From assembly GCA_900199595.1 (NCBI GenBank), contig FZRB01000006.1:62001-126000 (forward strand): a DNA stretch of 64,000 nucleotides, read 5' to 3'. Source of the DNA: Lachnospiraceae bacterium (lineage in GTDB: Bacteria; Bacillota; Clostridia; Lachnospirales; Lachnospiraceae). A program made the position numbers and the translations under genes. This document shows positions 15,401 through 24,115 of the stretch, piece after piece. Position 1 is the first letter of the stretch. Every line of letters starts with the position of its first letter. The notes below the pieces were generated by a model, which saw only the letters and a list, made by a program, of their open reading frames with translations, did not search any database and was not told where the DNA came from.

Positions 15401-15901
15401 TTATTCATCTATTATTTCTGGAGCAAGTGTGTCCCCAGCAGAATACTCAAAATTAGCTGAAGTCGCCATCTTAGGCAAAGCTTTTACAAAGTTGTCCGGG
15501 TTTGGGGTTTTGGGAACCGGAACAGATGATGCTTCAGGTAACTTAACAATTGATTTATTTGTAGTCGTTTTAGATGCAGAATTACTATGTGAAGAACGAT
15601 TGCTATGTGATGAATGATTGCTATGCGATGAATGATTAGAATGATTACTATGCGATGAATGCGATCCATGTGATGATGATGTGTGCGAAGAATGCGATCT
15701 GTGAGATGAATGCGACCTATGCGAAGAATGCGATCTATGCGCAGCATATACATCCATACCTAATATCATTGTCATTAACAAAACTGTTGAACCAATACAT
15801 ACAAGTTTATCACGAGGAATGCTTCCCTCTTCATCATTAATCAAATCAGTAACTGATTTTTTTATCTGGGGAAAAATACTCTTTTTTTCTTTATTTTCCA
15901 T
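15401..15901 (-). CDS. hxsA: His-Xaa-Ser repeat peptide precursor HxsA
   Basis: This 166-residue protein has a basic/acidic leader, a hydrophobic segment (LVCIGSTVLLMTMILGMDVY, ending at AA54) and then an almost pure His-x-Ser tract (about 55-108). The units are HRS, HSS, HGS, HSN and HTS. A Ser/Thr/Pro-rich tail ends in LAPEIIDE. The repeat and the neighbouring radical SAM pair identify it as HxsA, the predicted substrate of the Hxs maturases. The segment before the repeats could be a signal or prepilin-like anchor; AA54 is a plausible cleavage point. AAGGAG precedes the ATG. It is the last gene of a tightly overlapping operon. The final modified product is unknown for this family. Confidence 0.88.
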   Translation of the reverse strand: MENKEKKSIFPQIKKSVTDLINDEEGSIPRDKLVCIGSTVLLMTMILGMDVYAAHRSHSSHRSHSSHRSHSSHTSSSHGSHSSHSNHSNHSSHSNHSSHSNRSSHSNSASKTTTNKSIVKLPEASSVPVPKTPNPDNFVKALPKMATSANFEYSAGDTLAPEIIDE

Positions 15902-15922
15902 TTCTGAAATTCTCCTTCAATA

Positions 15923-16792
15923 TTAGTATAATTTTACACAATTTCCATTTTCCCACAAGGTTGTGTATTTTTTACCTTTTCTCGTAATATACTTTAATGT
16001 ACCATTGGGTTTATTATTCAAAAAAGTTCCTTTTAAAGATTTTCCCTTAGACTTCTTATCATAAAAGTAAGTTCCCTTACCATTCATTTTATCTTTTTTC
16101 CAATTACCTTTGTAATATGCTCCATTAGACCACTTATACTTTCCTGAACCAGATCGTTCACCTTTAACCCAATTCCCAGAATAGACATCTCCATTTTTAT
16201 ATTTCATGGTCCCTTTTCCATTTAACGTATTACCAGAATACTTTCCACTATATTTACAACCATTTTTATACTTTATAGTAACATGTCCTGTATACTTACC
16301 TTTTGATACTTTAAAAACATATACATTTTTATTATACTTATATGTAATTGTTCCTTTAACAAATGTGTCATAAGAAAACTCGCCTTTTATTACAACACCT
16401 TTTGAACTTGTGTATTTCCCTTTTCCATGTATGCAATCATCACTCCATTTGCCCTCATACACACTACCATTATCCCATTTAAATGTACCTTTCCCATTTC
16501 GAAGACCATCAACAAAAGAACCTTTATATGTACCTACTCCTTTATACTTATATGTGCCATTTCCATTCAAACTTCCATCCAACCATTCACCAGTGTATTT
16601 ATCACCATTGTAGAAATAGTATGGAACATCAGGAGAATAGACAGTGCCATCAACAGAGTCAGCCATAACAACATCAAACTTTAGCGTATTTCCAATTGTA
16701 AGGTCCAAAACAACAAAAACCGCTATTAATATAATACAAATCATTCTTTTAATTATTGAGCTGTCAATCCTAGTTTTTCTCATTTTACCCAC
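15923..16792 (-). CDS. MORN-repeat exported protein in the Hxs operon
   Basis: This 289-residue protein has one N-terminal membrane or signal segment (MICIILIAVFVVLDLTIGNT) and then about nine MORN units of roughly 23 residues, such as YKGSFVDGLRNGKGTFKW and YSGNWVKGERSGSGKYKW. MORN repeats form beta-hairpin ribbons that often bind lipids or proteins. It starts with GTG at 16792, 10 bp after GGAGG, and overlaps the hxsB stop. The outside-facing ribbon is placed between the maturase and the precursor genes, suggesting a role in anchoring or displaying the modified HxsA. That role is inferred; MORN proteins are not a standard Hxs component known to me. Confidence 0.75.
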   Translation of the reverse strand: MGKMRKTRIDSSIIKRMICIILIAVFVVLDLTIGNTLKFDVVMADSVDGTVYSPDVPYYFYNGDKYTGEWLDGSLNGNGTYKYKGVGTYKGSFVDGLRNGKGTFKWDNGSVYEGKWSDDCIHGKGKYTSSKGVVIKGEFSYDTFVKGTITYKYNKNVYVFKVSKGKYTGHVTIKYKNGCKYSGKYSGNTLNGKGTMKYKNGDVYSGNWVKGERSGSGKYKWSNGAYYKGNWKKDKMNGKGTYFYDKKSKGKSLKGTFLNNKPNGTLKYITRKGKKYTTLWENGNCVKLY

Positions 16793-18165
16793 GAATAAAA
16801 CACCTCCTCATATTTTGAATTTTGTAATTTTATAAAAATATAATCAAGCATTCCTTGAAAGATCTGACATCTATCATTAAATCTTTTTCTAGAAACAGCG
16901 TCTTTTTCTAATGCATAATTAATTACAGGACATGTGCCACAATATGGCTGGTATACACAATCACAACATCCTGGTAAGCTTTCTACTATACTATATCTAC
17001 AAACTGTTTTACACAACTTTGAGTCCATCAAGGAATTATAATCATCATCAAATAATGAACCCAAACAAAAAGAATCATCTCCCATCTCATAAAGCATACG
17101 TCCCTCATCACAAGTAAAAACATTACCATCATGATAATATGCTATCTGCCCAATAGCAGCACCACAAGGTGAACGAAGTTCCATATAATTTGTGCCTATT
17201 CCATTAAGTATTTTAGATAATAGAATAGCTGCATGACCTTCTACGAGATAATAACCATTTATATTAAGTTCAAGAATATAATCAATACATTTTTTATAAA
17301 ACTCTACAAACTCTTCAGGGGTATATCCAATCTCATTCCACTGATCAGAAGCAACACCTAAGGAAGTAAGCGGTCTGATAAAAACATTATGAAGTTGATT
17401 ATTTACATATTCATCAATTATTTCTTTAGAATATGCCAAGGAATATCTTGTAGTAGTTTGAATTGCACCAAATTGATAATTACAATCCTTTAGTTTTCGG
17501 ATATTTTTAAAAACTTTATCATATGATTGAACACCACCTGCCAAAGGTCTATTCTGATTATGAAGATCCTTTGGTCCATCAATTGAAACAGATATTGATA
17601 TATTGTTATCTATTATATATTTTAGTTTATCATCTGTAAGCATTGTTAAATTTGTAACTATGCTGTAGTTAATATTTTTTTTACCACGTTTTTGCTCTGC
17701 ATATTCAACAATAAACTTAATTATGTCAAAATTACTAAGCGGTTCACCTCCTTGAAACTCGAAATCCAGTGTTTGTTGAGGTGACTGAAGTGCTAAATCA
17801 ACTGCTTTCTTAGCTATTTCTTCAGACATCCGGTCATTACATTTTTCAACTGAACTTTGAGCCTGACAATAAACACATTGTCCATTACAATAATTTGTAA
17901 CTACAAAAATATGTAGACTAGTTGATGAAAAAACAAAACTCTTTCCTGCTCGTAAATTATGTTTGAATTTATCTAAATATGCTTCTACCGATGTAGAATA
18001 TAAAAAACCTTTAGCCTCAAGAGATTCATATAAAACATGATCAGAAGATATATTATTATTTATTAAATCTTTGAAATCTTCCTTAGTAAGATATTCATAT
18101 TCTCCAAAATCATTAGTTATCAGAATTTTATCTTCTAATCTTTTAAACTGAAATGGTGCTAACAT
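16780..18165 (-). CDS. hxsB: radical SAM maturase HxsB
   Basis: This 461-residue enzyme has the radical SAM cluster motif C93-x3-C97-x2-C100 (in TNYCNGQCVYCQAQ), a GGEPL motif (FEFQGGEPLSNF), and a SPASM-like cysteine-rich C-terminus (CGAAIGQI, FTCDEGRM, CRYS, CCDCVYQPYCGTCP) for auxiliary iron-sulfur clusters. It should install a radical-derived modification on the His-Xaa-Ser peptide HxsA, together with HxsC. The start at 18165 has GAGGCG ahead and overlaps the hxsC stop by a few bases, so expression is coupled. The chemistry of the Hxs maturases is not established. Confidence 0.88.
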   Translation of the reverse strand: MLAPFQFKRLEDKILITNDFGEYEYLTKEDFKDLINNNISSDHVLYESLEAKGFLYSTSVEAYLDKFKHNLRAGKSFVFSSTSLHIFVVTNYCNGQCVYCQAQSSVEKCNDRMSEEIAKKAVDLALQSPQQTLDFEFQGGEPLSNFDIIKFIVEYAEQKRGKKNINYSIVTNLTMLTDDKLKYIIDNNISISVSIDGPKDLHNQNRPLAGGVQSYDKVFKNIRKLKDCNYQFGAIQTTTRYSLAYSKEIIDEYVNNQLHNVFIRPLTSLGVASDQWNEIGYTPEEFVEFYKKCIDYILELNINGYYLVEGHAAILLSKILNGIGTNYMELRSPCGAAIGQIAYYHDGNVFTCDEGRMLYEMGDDSFCLGSLFDDDYNSLMDSKLCKTVCRYSIVESLPGCCDCVYQPYCGTCPVINYALEKDAVSRKRFNDRCQIFQGMLDYIFIKLQNSKYEEVFYSWVK

Positions 18166-19265
18166 ATTATCGCCTCGACATCATTTTCTAATAATCGGAA
18201 CGTTCCAAAGAACATTCCTCCACAAGAATCTTTCTTTATACACTTTTCACATTTATCCAAATATCTGATTTTACTTTCAGTAATACTGTGAGCACATAAT
18301 GGCCAATACTTTCTTGGAACACAGCATAATGGATAATTATATATCCCTGTATCTATTCCATGATATATTAATCTTTCAATTGGTTCTTCCAGAAATTTAA
18401 ATGAATCCTTATATGAAATCCAAACATCCTCCATATAATGTCTCGCACTTCCAAGCATCTCTAGGCCTATAAAATTTACCACATTTACTTTTGAAAATTC
18501 CTTACATATCTTTGTTACAAGTGGATCGATCTCATCAATATTCAGACGACTGACTACAATACGTATTTCAACTGAAATATCATTATTAATAAGATTACTG
18601 ATTGCTTTACAAGTTTGATCAAAACTACCTATAGCTCTTGTAATACTATCATGTCTAACTTTATTAGAAGCATGTAGCGGAATTGCAACAGTAATATTCT
18701 TAGGGGCCGATGATAAAAATGAAAATAAATATTCTTCATTAGATAATATTCTACCATTTGTAAGCAATAAATATTGTGTATTGGATAAATTATTCTTTAA
18801 AAAGTCAAACAGTACGAATATATCTTTTTTTAATAAAAACGGTTCTCCTCCAGTTATTGTAATATGTGGCGTATCTGATGGAATCTGCCTACAAATCTTT
18901 AAGAGAATATCTAAATCCATTATATCACTTATATTTCTACTTTTCTCACTGATCGGACACATAATACAACCGGAATTACACCTATTAGTAATAAATATTG
19001 CATTATCCATAGACGAAGAATCATAATAAAGATAAGCTTGTCCGTCATTAAATTCCAAAACACTATAATCTTCTATTGTACTAAATATATAATCTTCTTC
19101 GTCTGATAGTTTTACAGACCATTTTTCCGGTTCAAATATAAGTTTTTTATCATAGTGATATACAACTTGATAGTTCATATCTAGCATCATACTTAAAACT
19201 TCTTCACTATGTGTTAATGATGCTATATGATGACCATTATTATAATCAGAAACTTTCAAATTCAA
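18159..19265 (-). CDS. hxsC: radical SAM maturase HxsC
   Basis: This protein of about 368 residues has the radical SAM motif C-x3-C-x2-C in TNRCNSGCIMCPIS, the TGGEPF motif (ITITGGEPFLLKKD) and a C-terminal cysteine cluster (CCVPRKYWPLCAHS, CEKCIKKDSCGGMFFG). It is the paired partner of HxsB in the His-Xaa-Ser system. The start is a TTG at 19265, 8 bp after a GGGGG tract; an in-frame TTG at 19280 is also possible. The gene overlaps the end of the A24-type peptidase gene. HxsB and HxsC always occur together, suggesting two successive or cooperative steps on HxsA. Confidence 0.87.
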   Translation of the reverse strand: MNLKVSDYNNGHHIASLTHSEEVLSMMLDMNYQVVYHYDKKLIFEPEKWSVKLSDEEDYIFSTIEDYSVLEFNDGQAYLYYDSSSMDNAIFITNRCNSGCIMCPISEKSRNISDIMDLDILLKICRQIPSDTPHITITGGEPFLLKKDIFVLFDFLKNNLSNTQYLLLTNGRILSNEEYLFSFLSSAPKNITVAIPLHASNKVRHDSITRAIGSFDQTCKAISNLINNDISVEIRIVVSRLNIDEIDPLVTKICKEFSKVNVVNFIGLEMLGSARHYMEDVWISYKDSFKFLEEPIERLIYHGIDTGIYNYPLCCVPRKYWPLCAHSITESKIRYLDKCEKCIKKDSCGGMFFGTFRLLENDVEAIIC

Positions 19266-20286
19266 AATAATTTCCCCCAATTATTACAATCAAAGTTGCT
19301 AATGATAAAAATAGTGCAAATGGTATTTTTTTAACTATAGTTATATTATTGTATTTTTCATTCTGAGAACAAAAAATCAATATATCTTCTACTTCCTCTT
19401 GAGCCAACCTAGAATCTAACGATTCATCGGATAATCTACAAAATTTTAATTTTTTTTCATTAGCCAGCGAAATTGATGAAACTGTAGAAAGAATCATTCC
19501 TTTTTTTAATTCAGTATACTTAATCTCTTTATAATTATACTTTTGAACCATGGCACGTGTCATCAGTATAAATATAATTATTCCCCATGTAACATAAACT
19601 CTATAATCTGAAAACATTTCAAATGAAAATGCCCCAAGAATTAAATCAGCCAGTAAAAATGTGATCATAACACTTTTGTACTTTAAAATATCAAGTTTTC
19701 TAATCAAAACAATAAATCCGATATTTAATCCTACCTGAACCCAAACTGGAATCTGGTTTTGAAACAAAGCAGAATAAATAGTATCCGTTATATGGTTAAA
19801 AAACAAAATACACACATATATCTTTAAATAGTTCTTAAATTCTACTAATGAACTAAGTACAATAGATTTAGCTGAGCGTTTCTCTTTAATCATATGTACT
19901 AGTGATTCACCTATAAGAAATATATATCCAAATGAAAATGAAAATAATAGAACAATAAAAATGTAACTCAAATCATTTATACTCTTTAATACATATGAAT
20001 ATGGCATCCCTAAGATGATTACCGAAAACAGCTTAAAATCCCCTCCAGCCCATATTTTAAACATATATAAAAATATCGATATACCTATGGAAATCAATAC
20101 TAAAAGAATATACTTTGTAAGCTTTTCTGGTCTATCGATGAAAATTGAAACAAAATTTAAAACTATTAATGGTATACCTATAATCAATAATACTCTATTA
20201 TAGATTAACCCCTTTTTATAATCAGTATATATACTTATACTACATAATAAAATCAATAAAATAATGCTAAGCACTTCAAAAATCAT
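19246..20286 (-). CDS. A24 (prepilin-peptidase-like) membrane protease in the Hxs operon
   Basis: This polytopic membrane protein of about 346 residues keeps the two catalytic aspartates of the type IV prepilin peptidase family. They are SIYTDYKKGLIYNRV (Asp22 from this start) and KIWAGGDFKLF, the GxGD-like motif (Asp83). Spacing is normal for A24. The C-terminal half adds several further spans and a cytosolic segment not found in short archaeal or bacterial A24 enzymes. The start at 20286 (ATG) is preferred over a TTG at 20304. Since no pilin genes are near, its likely substrate is HxsA, whose hydrophobic segment lies directly before the His repeats. This is inference. Confidence 0.75.
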   Translation of the reverse strand: MIFEVLSIILLILLCSISIYTDYKKGLIYNRVLLIIGIPLIVLNFVSIFIDRPEKLTKYILLVLISIGISIFLYMFKIWAGGDFKLFSVIILGMPYSYVLKSINDLSYIFIVLLFSFSFGYIFLIGESLVHMIKEKRSAKSIVLSSLVEFKNYLKIYVCILFFNHITDTIYSALFQNQIPVWVQVGLNIGFIVLIRKLDILKYKSVMITFLLADLILGAFSFEMFSDYRVYVTWGIIIFILMTRAMVQKYNYKEIKYTELKKGMILSTVSSISLANEKKLKFCRLSDESLDSRLAQEEVEDILIFCSQNEKYNNITIVKKIPFALFLSLATLIVIIGGNYFEFESF

Positions 20287-20500
20287 GTTGTCTTGATACT
20301 CCAATCAAATAATTTTCAAATTCATTCATGGTAAGTATCATATCTTCAATACAGTCATTAAATGAACAAATCCAATATGATTCAGACTCAATAACACTAA
20401 TACTGCATATCTCTTTAAAAGCATCTTTAGTTGTTAAAAATGTATCACTTGAAAAAAGATCTTTAGATATTTTTAAATTGGGTAAATCGTTATTTCCCAT
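20276..20500 (-). CDS. small Hxs-operon protein, possibly a truncated HxsD-like protein
   Basis: This 74-residue acidic protein has no recognised family. Its end (TMNEFENYLIGVSRQHD) recalls the F-x-N-x-L segment of HxsD (KEFINAILIHETRKIV in the gene just upstream), so it may be a diverged, shortened HxsD paralog. The ATG at 20500 follows the HxsD stop by 4 bp with GAGG inside the hxsD end. The gene overlaps the A24 peptidase start. It could be a peptide-recognition chaperone like HxsD or PqqD; this is speculative. Confidence 0.5.
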   Translation of the reverse strand: MGNNDLPNLKISKDLFSSDTFLTTKDAFKEICSISVIESESYWICSFNDCIEDMILTMNEFENYLIGVSRQHDF

Positions 20501-20504
20501 ATCA

Positions 20505-20873
20505 TCATCCTCTATCGTCAAACCAATCAGTCAATATTTCATCTGCAGAATAACTATCAGTTGAATACATCTTTTCACTGGAATCTTCATAACCTTCGTC
20601 AATTAATGTAGAAGCCATAGCTCGAGCATATAACATCTCTCGAATTCGATTAGTCTTTTCAAAAACTATTTTTCTTGTTTCATGAATTAAAATAGCATTT
20701 ATAAATTCCTTTTCTGATAAATGATTATCATTAGTTTTGGAATCTAAATAAACAATATATTTTTCTGAAGTCGAATCAAGGTGAACATAATAATCATCAA
20801 TAAAATCATATGCAGCCTTAATTAATGACTCTTTTGAATATAATTCCTTTGAAAATTCAAAGCATTCACTCAT
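20505..20873 (-). CDS. hxsD: HxsD-like protein
   Basis: This 122-residue protein has the HxsD layout. An amphipathic opening (YSKESLIKAAYDFIDDYYVH) leads to a beta strand (KYIVYLDS) and then a helix EFINAILIHETRKIVFEKTN, followed by RIREMLYARAMAS. In the family this helix has the LLNDYxLRE-type sequence, so this member is diverged. Its role is unknown; a leader-peptide-binding partner for the radical SAM enzymes is the favoured view. The start at 20873 (AAAGGTG ahead) is preferred over an in-frame ATG at 20927. It is the first gene of the Hxs operon. Confidence 0.7.
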   Translation of the reverse strand: MSECFEFSKELYSKESLIKAAYDFIDDYYVHLDSTSEKYIVYLDSKTNDNHLSEKEFINAILIHETRKIVFEKTNRIREMLYARAMASTLIDEGYEDSSEKMYSTDSYSADEILTDWFDDRG

Positions 20874-21008
20874 ATAGACACCTTTCATACATATAATAAT
20901 ACTTCCAGTCAATAGTTCTTCATACATATATTAAAATGAAAACGCTTTCTTTTCGAATATTTCTTCAAAAAATTAATTTGTAATAATCCAGCAGATATAT
21001 TGCTTGCA

Positions 21009-21614
21009 TTAATGCCTTGAAAATGCACGGTCTATTCGTTTTAGTTCTTTTTTAGCTATAATACCTTTTGTTCTTACTAAATCAACTACATCACTTACTT
21101 GATATATTAACAGTTTATATCGTTCACTATTAATTTTTTTCTTGGCAATATTATATATTTCTATCAAATCTTCATTATCTTCTGATAATACAATAAGAAT
21201 CTCCATGAATAATGCCATCATGATAATATGTACATCGCCATAGCTCGCGCCACTATGTTTAATCTCAAACACATCCGAATTATCATCCAACGGAATCATT
21301 TTCATAGCTTTTCTTGGATTAGTTATCTGTTTTCTTTGAACAAATTCATTATATATTTGTATATATAACCCTTTATAATATTCTTTAAAATATTCTGTTT
21401 TAATAAATTCACAGTAATCAACTACTCTACATAATCCATCATTAATCAAGGTATTGATATACGAAAACATGCTTAACTCATAAATATATACATATGGATG
21501 AATCAATAATTCAAATTCTGATCCATTTATCAATGTACGAAAATCATCCACTTGATATTTCGGTCTTTTATTAAATTGTTCTAAAAAGCACGTATCTATT
21601 ATCGCTTTATTCAA
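21009..21614 (-). CDS. PIN-like ribonuclease domain protein
   Basis: This 201-residue protein has PIN-like acidic signposts: IIDTCFLEQ (Asp7), IYELSMF, GDVHIIMMALFM and LSEDNEDLI. PIN domains cleave RNA and serve as toxins. The start is a TTG at 21614 with AGGAG 7 bp ahead, overlapping the ImmA stop by 8 bp. It is the third gene of an XRE / ImmA-IrrE / PIN trio, an arrangement resembling regulated toxin modules in which a protease clears the repressor. The assignment is moderate since the overall similarity is low. Confidence 0.65.
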   Translation of the reverse strand: MNKAIIDTCFLEQFNKRPKYQVDDFRTLINGSEFELLIHPYVYIYELSMFSYINTLINDGLCRVVDYCEFIKTEYFKEYYKGLYIQIYNEFVQRKQITNPRKAMKMIPLDDNSDVFEIKHSGASYGDVHIIMMALFMEILIVLSEDNEDLIEIYNIAKKKINSERYKLLIYQVSDVVDLVRTKGIIAKKELKRIDRAFSRH

Positions 21615-22434
21615 AGTATTCTCCTGAAAACATTATTTGATCAGTAAGCTCAATCTCCTTAAGCTCAAAATCTTTTTTTATTTTTTCAATTAGTACTTTA
21701 TCTGTATTAGAATTATTTGAAGCCATTTCAATAAATGTTCTTAATCCTGATATAGTCTTAACTTCAGTATTTCCATTAATAATATAATTTTTATCTCTCT
21801 TCAAAAAATCTATATATTTTGAAAACTCATCTTTTTTTTCACTTAAATATCTGTCTGTTTCCATATTAATAGCATGTATTTCATTTAATCTTTTTCTCAC
21901 AGCATCAAAAGGAGACATAAAGTCATCCATAAGTTTAGAAATCAATATAAGAAGTTTTAATACAGAAACTTTTTTCGATAAAGATAATTCTTTAGCATAG
22001 TTTTTGGTATGCTCAATAAACTCTTTTCTTGGCATTACGAATTTTGCAGCAAATCTATCTGTTACCTTTTCTTCATAATCCTTGTCTTTAGCATCTAACT
22101 CTATACCTTTATCAAAAGCAATATTTATAACCTGTCCATATATGCCAAAAACATGTCCCAATTCATGTGCTGCAGTAAATATCTGTTGTTCAATCGTCTT
22201 ATCAGTATTAATGTATACAAAATCTTCTAGCTTATCTCCAACAAATCTCTTTATATGAAAACCACGATTATACTCATTTTTTAATGGATAGTATATTACA
22301 GTACATCTATTTTCTAGCAATTCAAATACATCATCTTTTATTATTGGCGAAAGATTGTTTTCAAATTTAATAGCTTCAACTATCTCTTGAATTATATCAA
22401 CAATTGTATCTGGCAAAATAATTTCTTTAGACAT
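21607..22434 (-). CDS. ImmA/IrrE-family metallopeptidase
   Basis: This 275-residue protein has the zinc protease motif HELGH in FTAAHELGHVFGIYG and the downstream acidic segment DYEEKVTDRFAAKFVMPRKE typical of ImmA/IrrE. Such proteases cleave XRE repressors to relieve gene repression after a signal. The XRE gene at 22492 is directly upstream, and the PIN-like gene downstream overlaps by 8 bp. AAGGAG precedes the ATG. A hairpin with a T-run (22453-22485) separates it from the XRE gene. Confidence 0.85.
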   Translation of the reverse strand: MSKEIILPDTIVDIIQEIVEAIKFENNLSPIIKDDVFELLENRCTVIYYPLKNEYNRGFHIKRFVGDKLEDFVYINTDKTIEQQIFTAAHELGHVFGIYGQVINIAFDKGIELDAKDKDYEEKVTDRFAAKFVMPRKEFIEHTKNYAKELSLSKKVSVLKLLILISKLMDDFMSPFDAVRKRLNEIHAINMETDRYLSEKKDEFSKYIDFLKRDKNYIINGNTEVKTISGLRTFIEMASNNSNTDKVLIEKIKKDFELKEIELTDQIMFSGEYFE

Positions 22435-22452
22435 AATGATTCTCCTTGTATG

Positions 22453-22485
22453 ACAAAAAGGCTATACACAATTATATGTATAGCC
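22453..22485 (-). terminator. internal terminator between XRE and ImmA genes
   Basis: GGCTATACA (22460-22468) pairs with TGTATAGCC (22477-22485), followed on the minus strand by TTTTTG. It lies in the 57-bp gap of the operon, so most transcripts may stop after the regulator gene, keeping the protease and toxin low. Confidence 0.65.
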
Positions 22486-22491
22486 CAATAA

Positions 22492-22824
22492 TTATATCAT
22501 TTGTTCTTTTAGCTCAATATACTCATCTATTAAATCTACTATTTTATACAAATGCTCTCTTTCAGTAAAACACTTATTATATTCAAGTTCTGGGAGCAAA
22601 TCATTCCCGTCAGGTTGGAAATATATTAATTTCTCAACTGAAATATCCAATTTTTCTGATATTTCTTCTAGTGCTCTCGGTGAAATAAAAAGTTTTCCCT
22701 CAATTATTCTCCTCAAATCACGAATTGAATATCCTATTTTTTGTGCAGCATCCTCTACCGATATCTTTCGATCTTTCAAGATAGAGTATATTCCCATACC
22801 AATATTTATTGATATTCTTTCCAT
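22492..22824 (-). CDS. XRE-family regulator of the ImmA/PIN module
   Basis: This protein of about 110 residues has an N-terminal helix-turn-helix (KISVEDAAQKIGYSIRDLRR, IIEGKLFISPRALEEISEKL). The start at 22824 has AGGGGG ahead and avoids a weak upstream ATG at 22860. It probably represses the module and is the likely target of the downstream ImmA-type protease. Confidence 0.75.
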   Translation of the reverse strand: MERISINIGMGIYSILKDRKISVEDAAQKIGYSIRDLRRIIEGKLFISPRALEEISEKLDISVEKLIYFQPDGNDLLPELEYNKCFTEREHLYKIVDLIDEYIELKEQMI

Positions 22825-22971
22825 ATAGTTACCCCCTAAAAAAAAACAAATATAATTCAAGTCTATGTAAGTAGATATTATACACTATTATATATTAAAT
22901 TATCAATTAGATTTTCATATACCAAGATTTATTCGAAAAATGTATTTTAAAATTCTACCTTTCAATCCGTG

Positions 22972-23012
22972 GTAGATTTTAATCTTTCACAAGTAGATTT
23001 TAATCTTTCACA
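22972..23012. repeat. 20-bp direct repeat in a 260-bp gene-free stretch
   Basis: GTAGATTTTAATCTTTCACA occurs at 22972-22991 and 22993-23012. The stretch between the XRE start and the IS30 remnant has no gene. These repeats could be the outer end of the IS30 copy or regulatory sites. Confidence 0.75.
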
Positions 23013-23081
23013 CCAAAATCTCGTTTCACTGTTTCTCTATCTTGAATATTTTCATTTTCACATATATCGTTTATCCCGTTA

Positions 23082-23842
23082 GCCGGCGGTGGTAAAGGAG
23101 GTTCATATAGACCAAGGATTTCTCCTAACACGAAACATTGATCTAAAACGAAAAGAAAAGTTTAAGCCTCGTAAATGTCATAAAACACAGATTACAGACC
23201 GCGAAGTATTTTTCGGACGTACATATCGTGATTTTATTGAAAACAATGTTAACGAATTAGATTTCTGGGACATGGATACAGTCAAGTCTGCCAGAGGATA
23301 ATTGAAATGTATCCTTACATTCTATTTTCCGGAATGCGAACTACTGATTGCCCGATTAATGAATCGTTGCACCCCTGGTGCAGTAAAGCTAGAATTTACC
23401 GCTTTACAACGTTCATTGGGAGGCGCTTATGAATTCTCATTTATCTTTCCAGCTATATTGACCGATCGTGGAAACGAGTTTGGTCGTCCTGATGAACTTG
23501 AAAATGGTATCGATACCTTCCATCGTACATCAATCTATTACTGCGATCCGATGAGAAGCAATCAGAAAGGAGGTATCGAAAACGTCCATACAATGCTTCG
23601 GATGATCTTACCTAAAGGAACCGTATTCGAGTCTCTTACGAAATGGGATATCCGTAAATGTGCTGATCATATAAACAACGCACCTCGTAAGAATCTCAAC
23701 GGATATGCACCTTACGAAATTGCACTAAAAACATTTGGCGAAGAAACCGTAAAAAATTACAGCTTCGGTATGTAGCACCCGATGAAGTGACATTATCCCC
23801 GAAGCTGTTAAGTAAATAAATTCATAAAAACCCACCGCCGGC
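23082..23842 (+). pseudogene. IS30-family transposase remnant
   Basis: The plus strand encodes the catalytic half of an IS30 transposase: FWDMDTVKSARG, LTFYFPECELLIARLMNR, AILTDRGNEFGRPDEL and NQKGGIENVHTMLR. The N-terminal HTH half is missing. A nonsense codon (TAA at 23299) interrupts the frame where the family has a Lys, and a frame change near 23770 separates the end (VAPDEVTLSPKLLSK). GCCGGCGGTGG (23082-23092) and its complement (23832-23842) flank the remnant as an 11-bp inverted pair. It cannot be active. Confidence 0.8.
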
Positions 23843-24115
23843 ATGTGAACTTTTAAATTCTCACCAAGGCCTGTGGAAATTACCCTTTCACACACGATTT
23901 CCAGAGGTCTGTTTGTCATGCCTAAAAAAATTGAAATTTTTATGGATTTGGGAGATATTTTATCACAAAATCATCTCAAGTGCTTAAATAAACTTTAAAA
24001 ATTTGGATCATTTTTTGAGGTAAGTAGAAATAAATCTTACATACCGACTTTAGTTTTACAATTCACGATCTATAACCTTATAAAAAATCATATATATATA
24101 AATTTTCAAGCCTGC
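23843..24115. other. gene-free stretch
   Basis: AT-rich sequence between the IS30 remnant and ATPase operon B. No supported gene, RNA or clear repeat was seen apart from a short GTAAG...CTTAC inverted pair near 24020-24040. Confidence 0.5.

Noticed and set aside
23089-23301. A separate intact small gene at the left of the IS30 remnant
   Set aside because: Its translation continues in the same frame after the nonsense codon as the rest of the IS30 catalytic domain, so it is one broken transposase.
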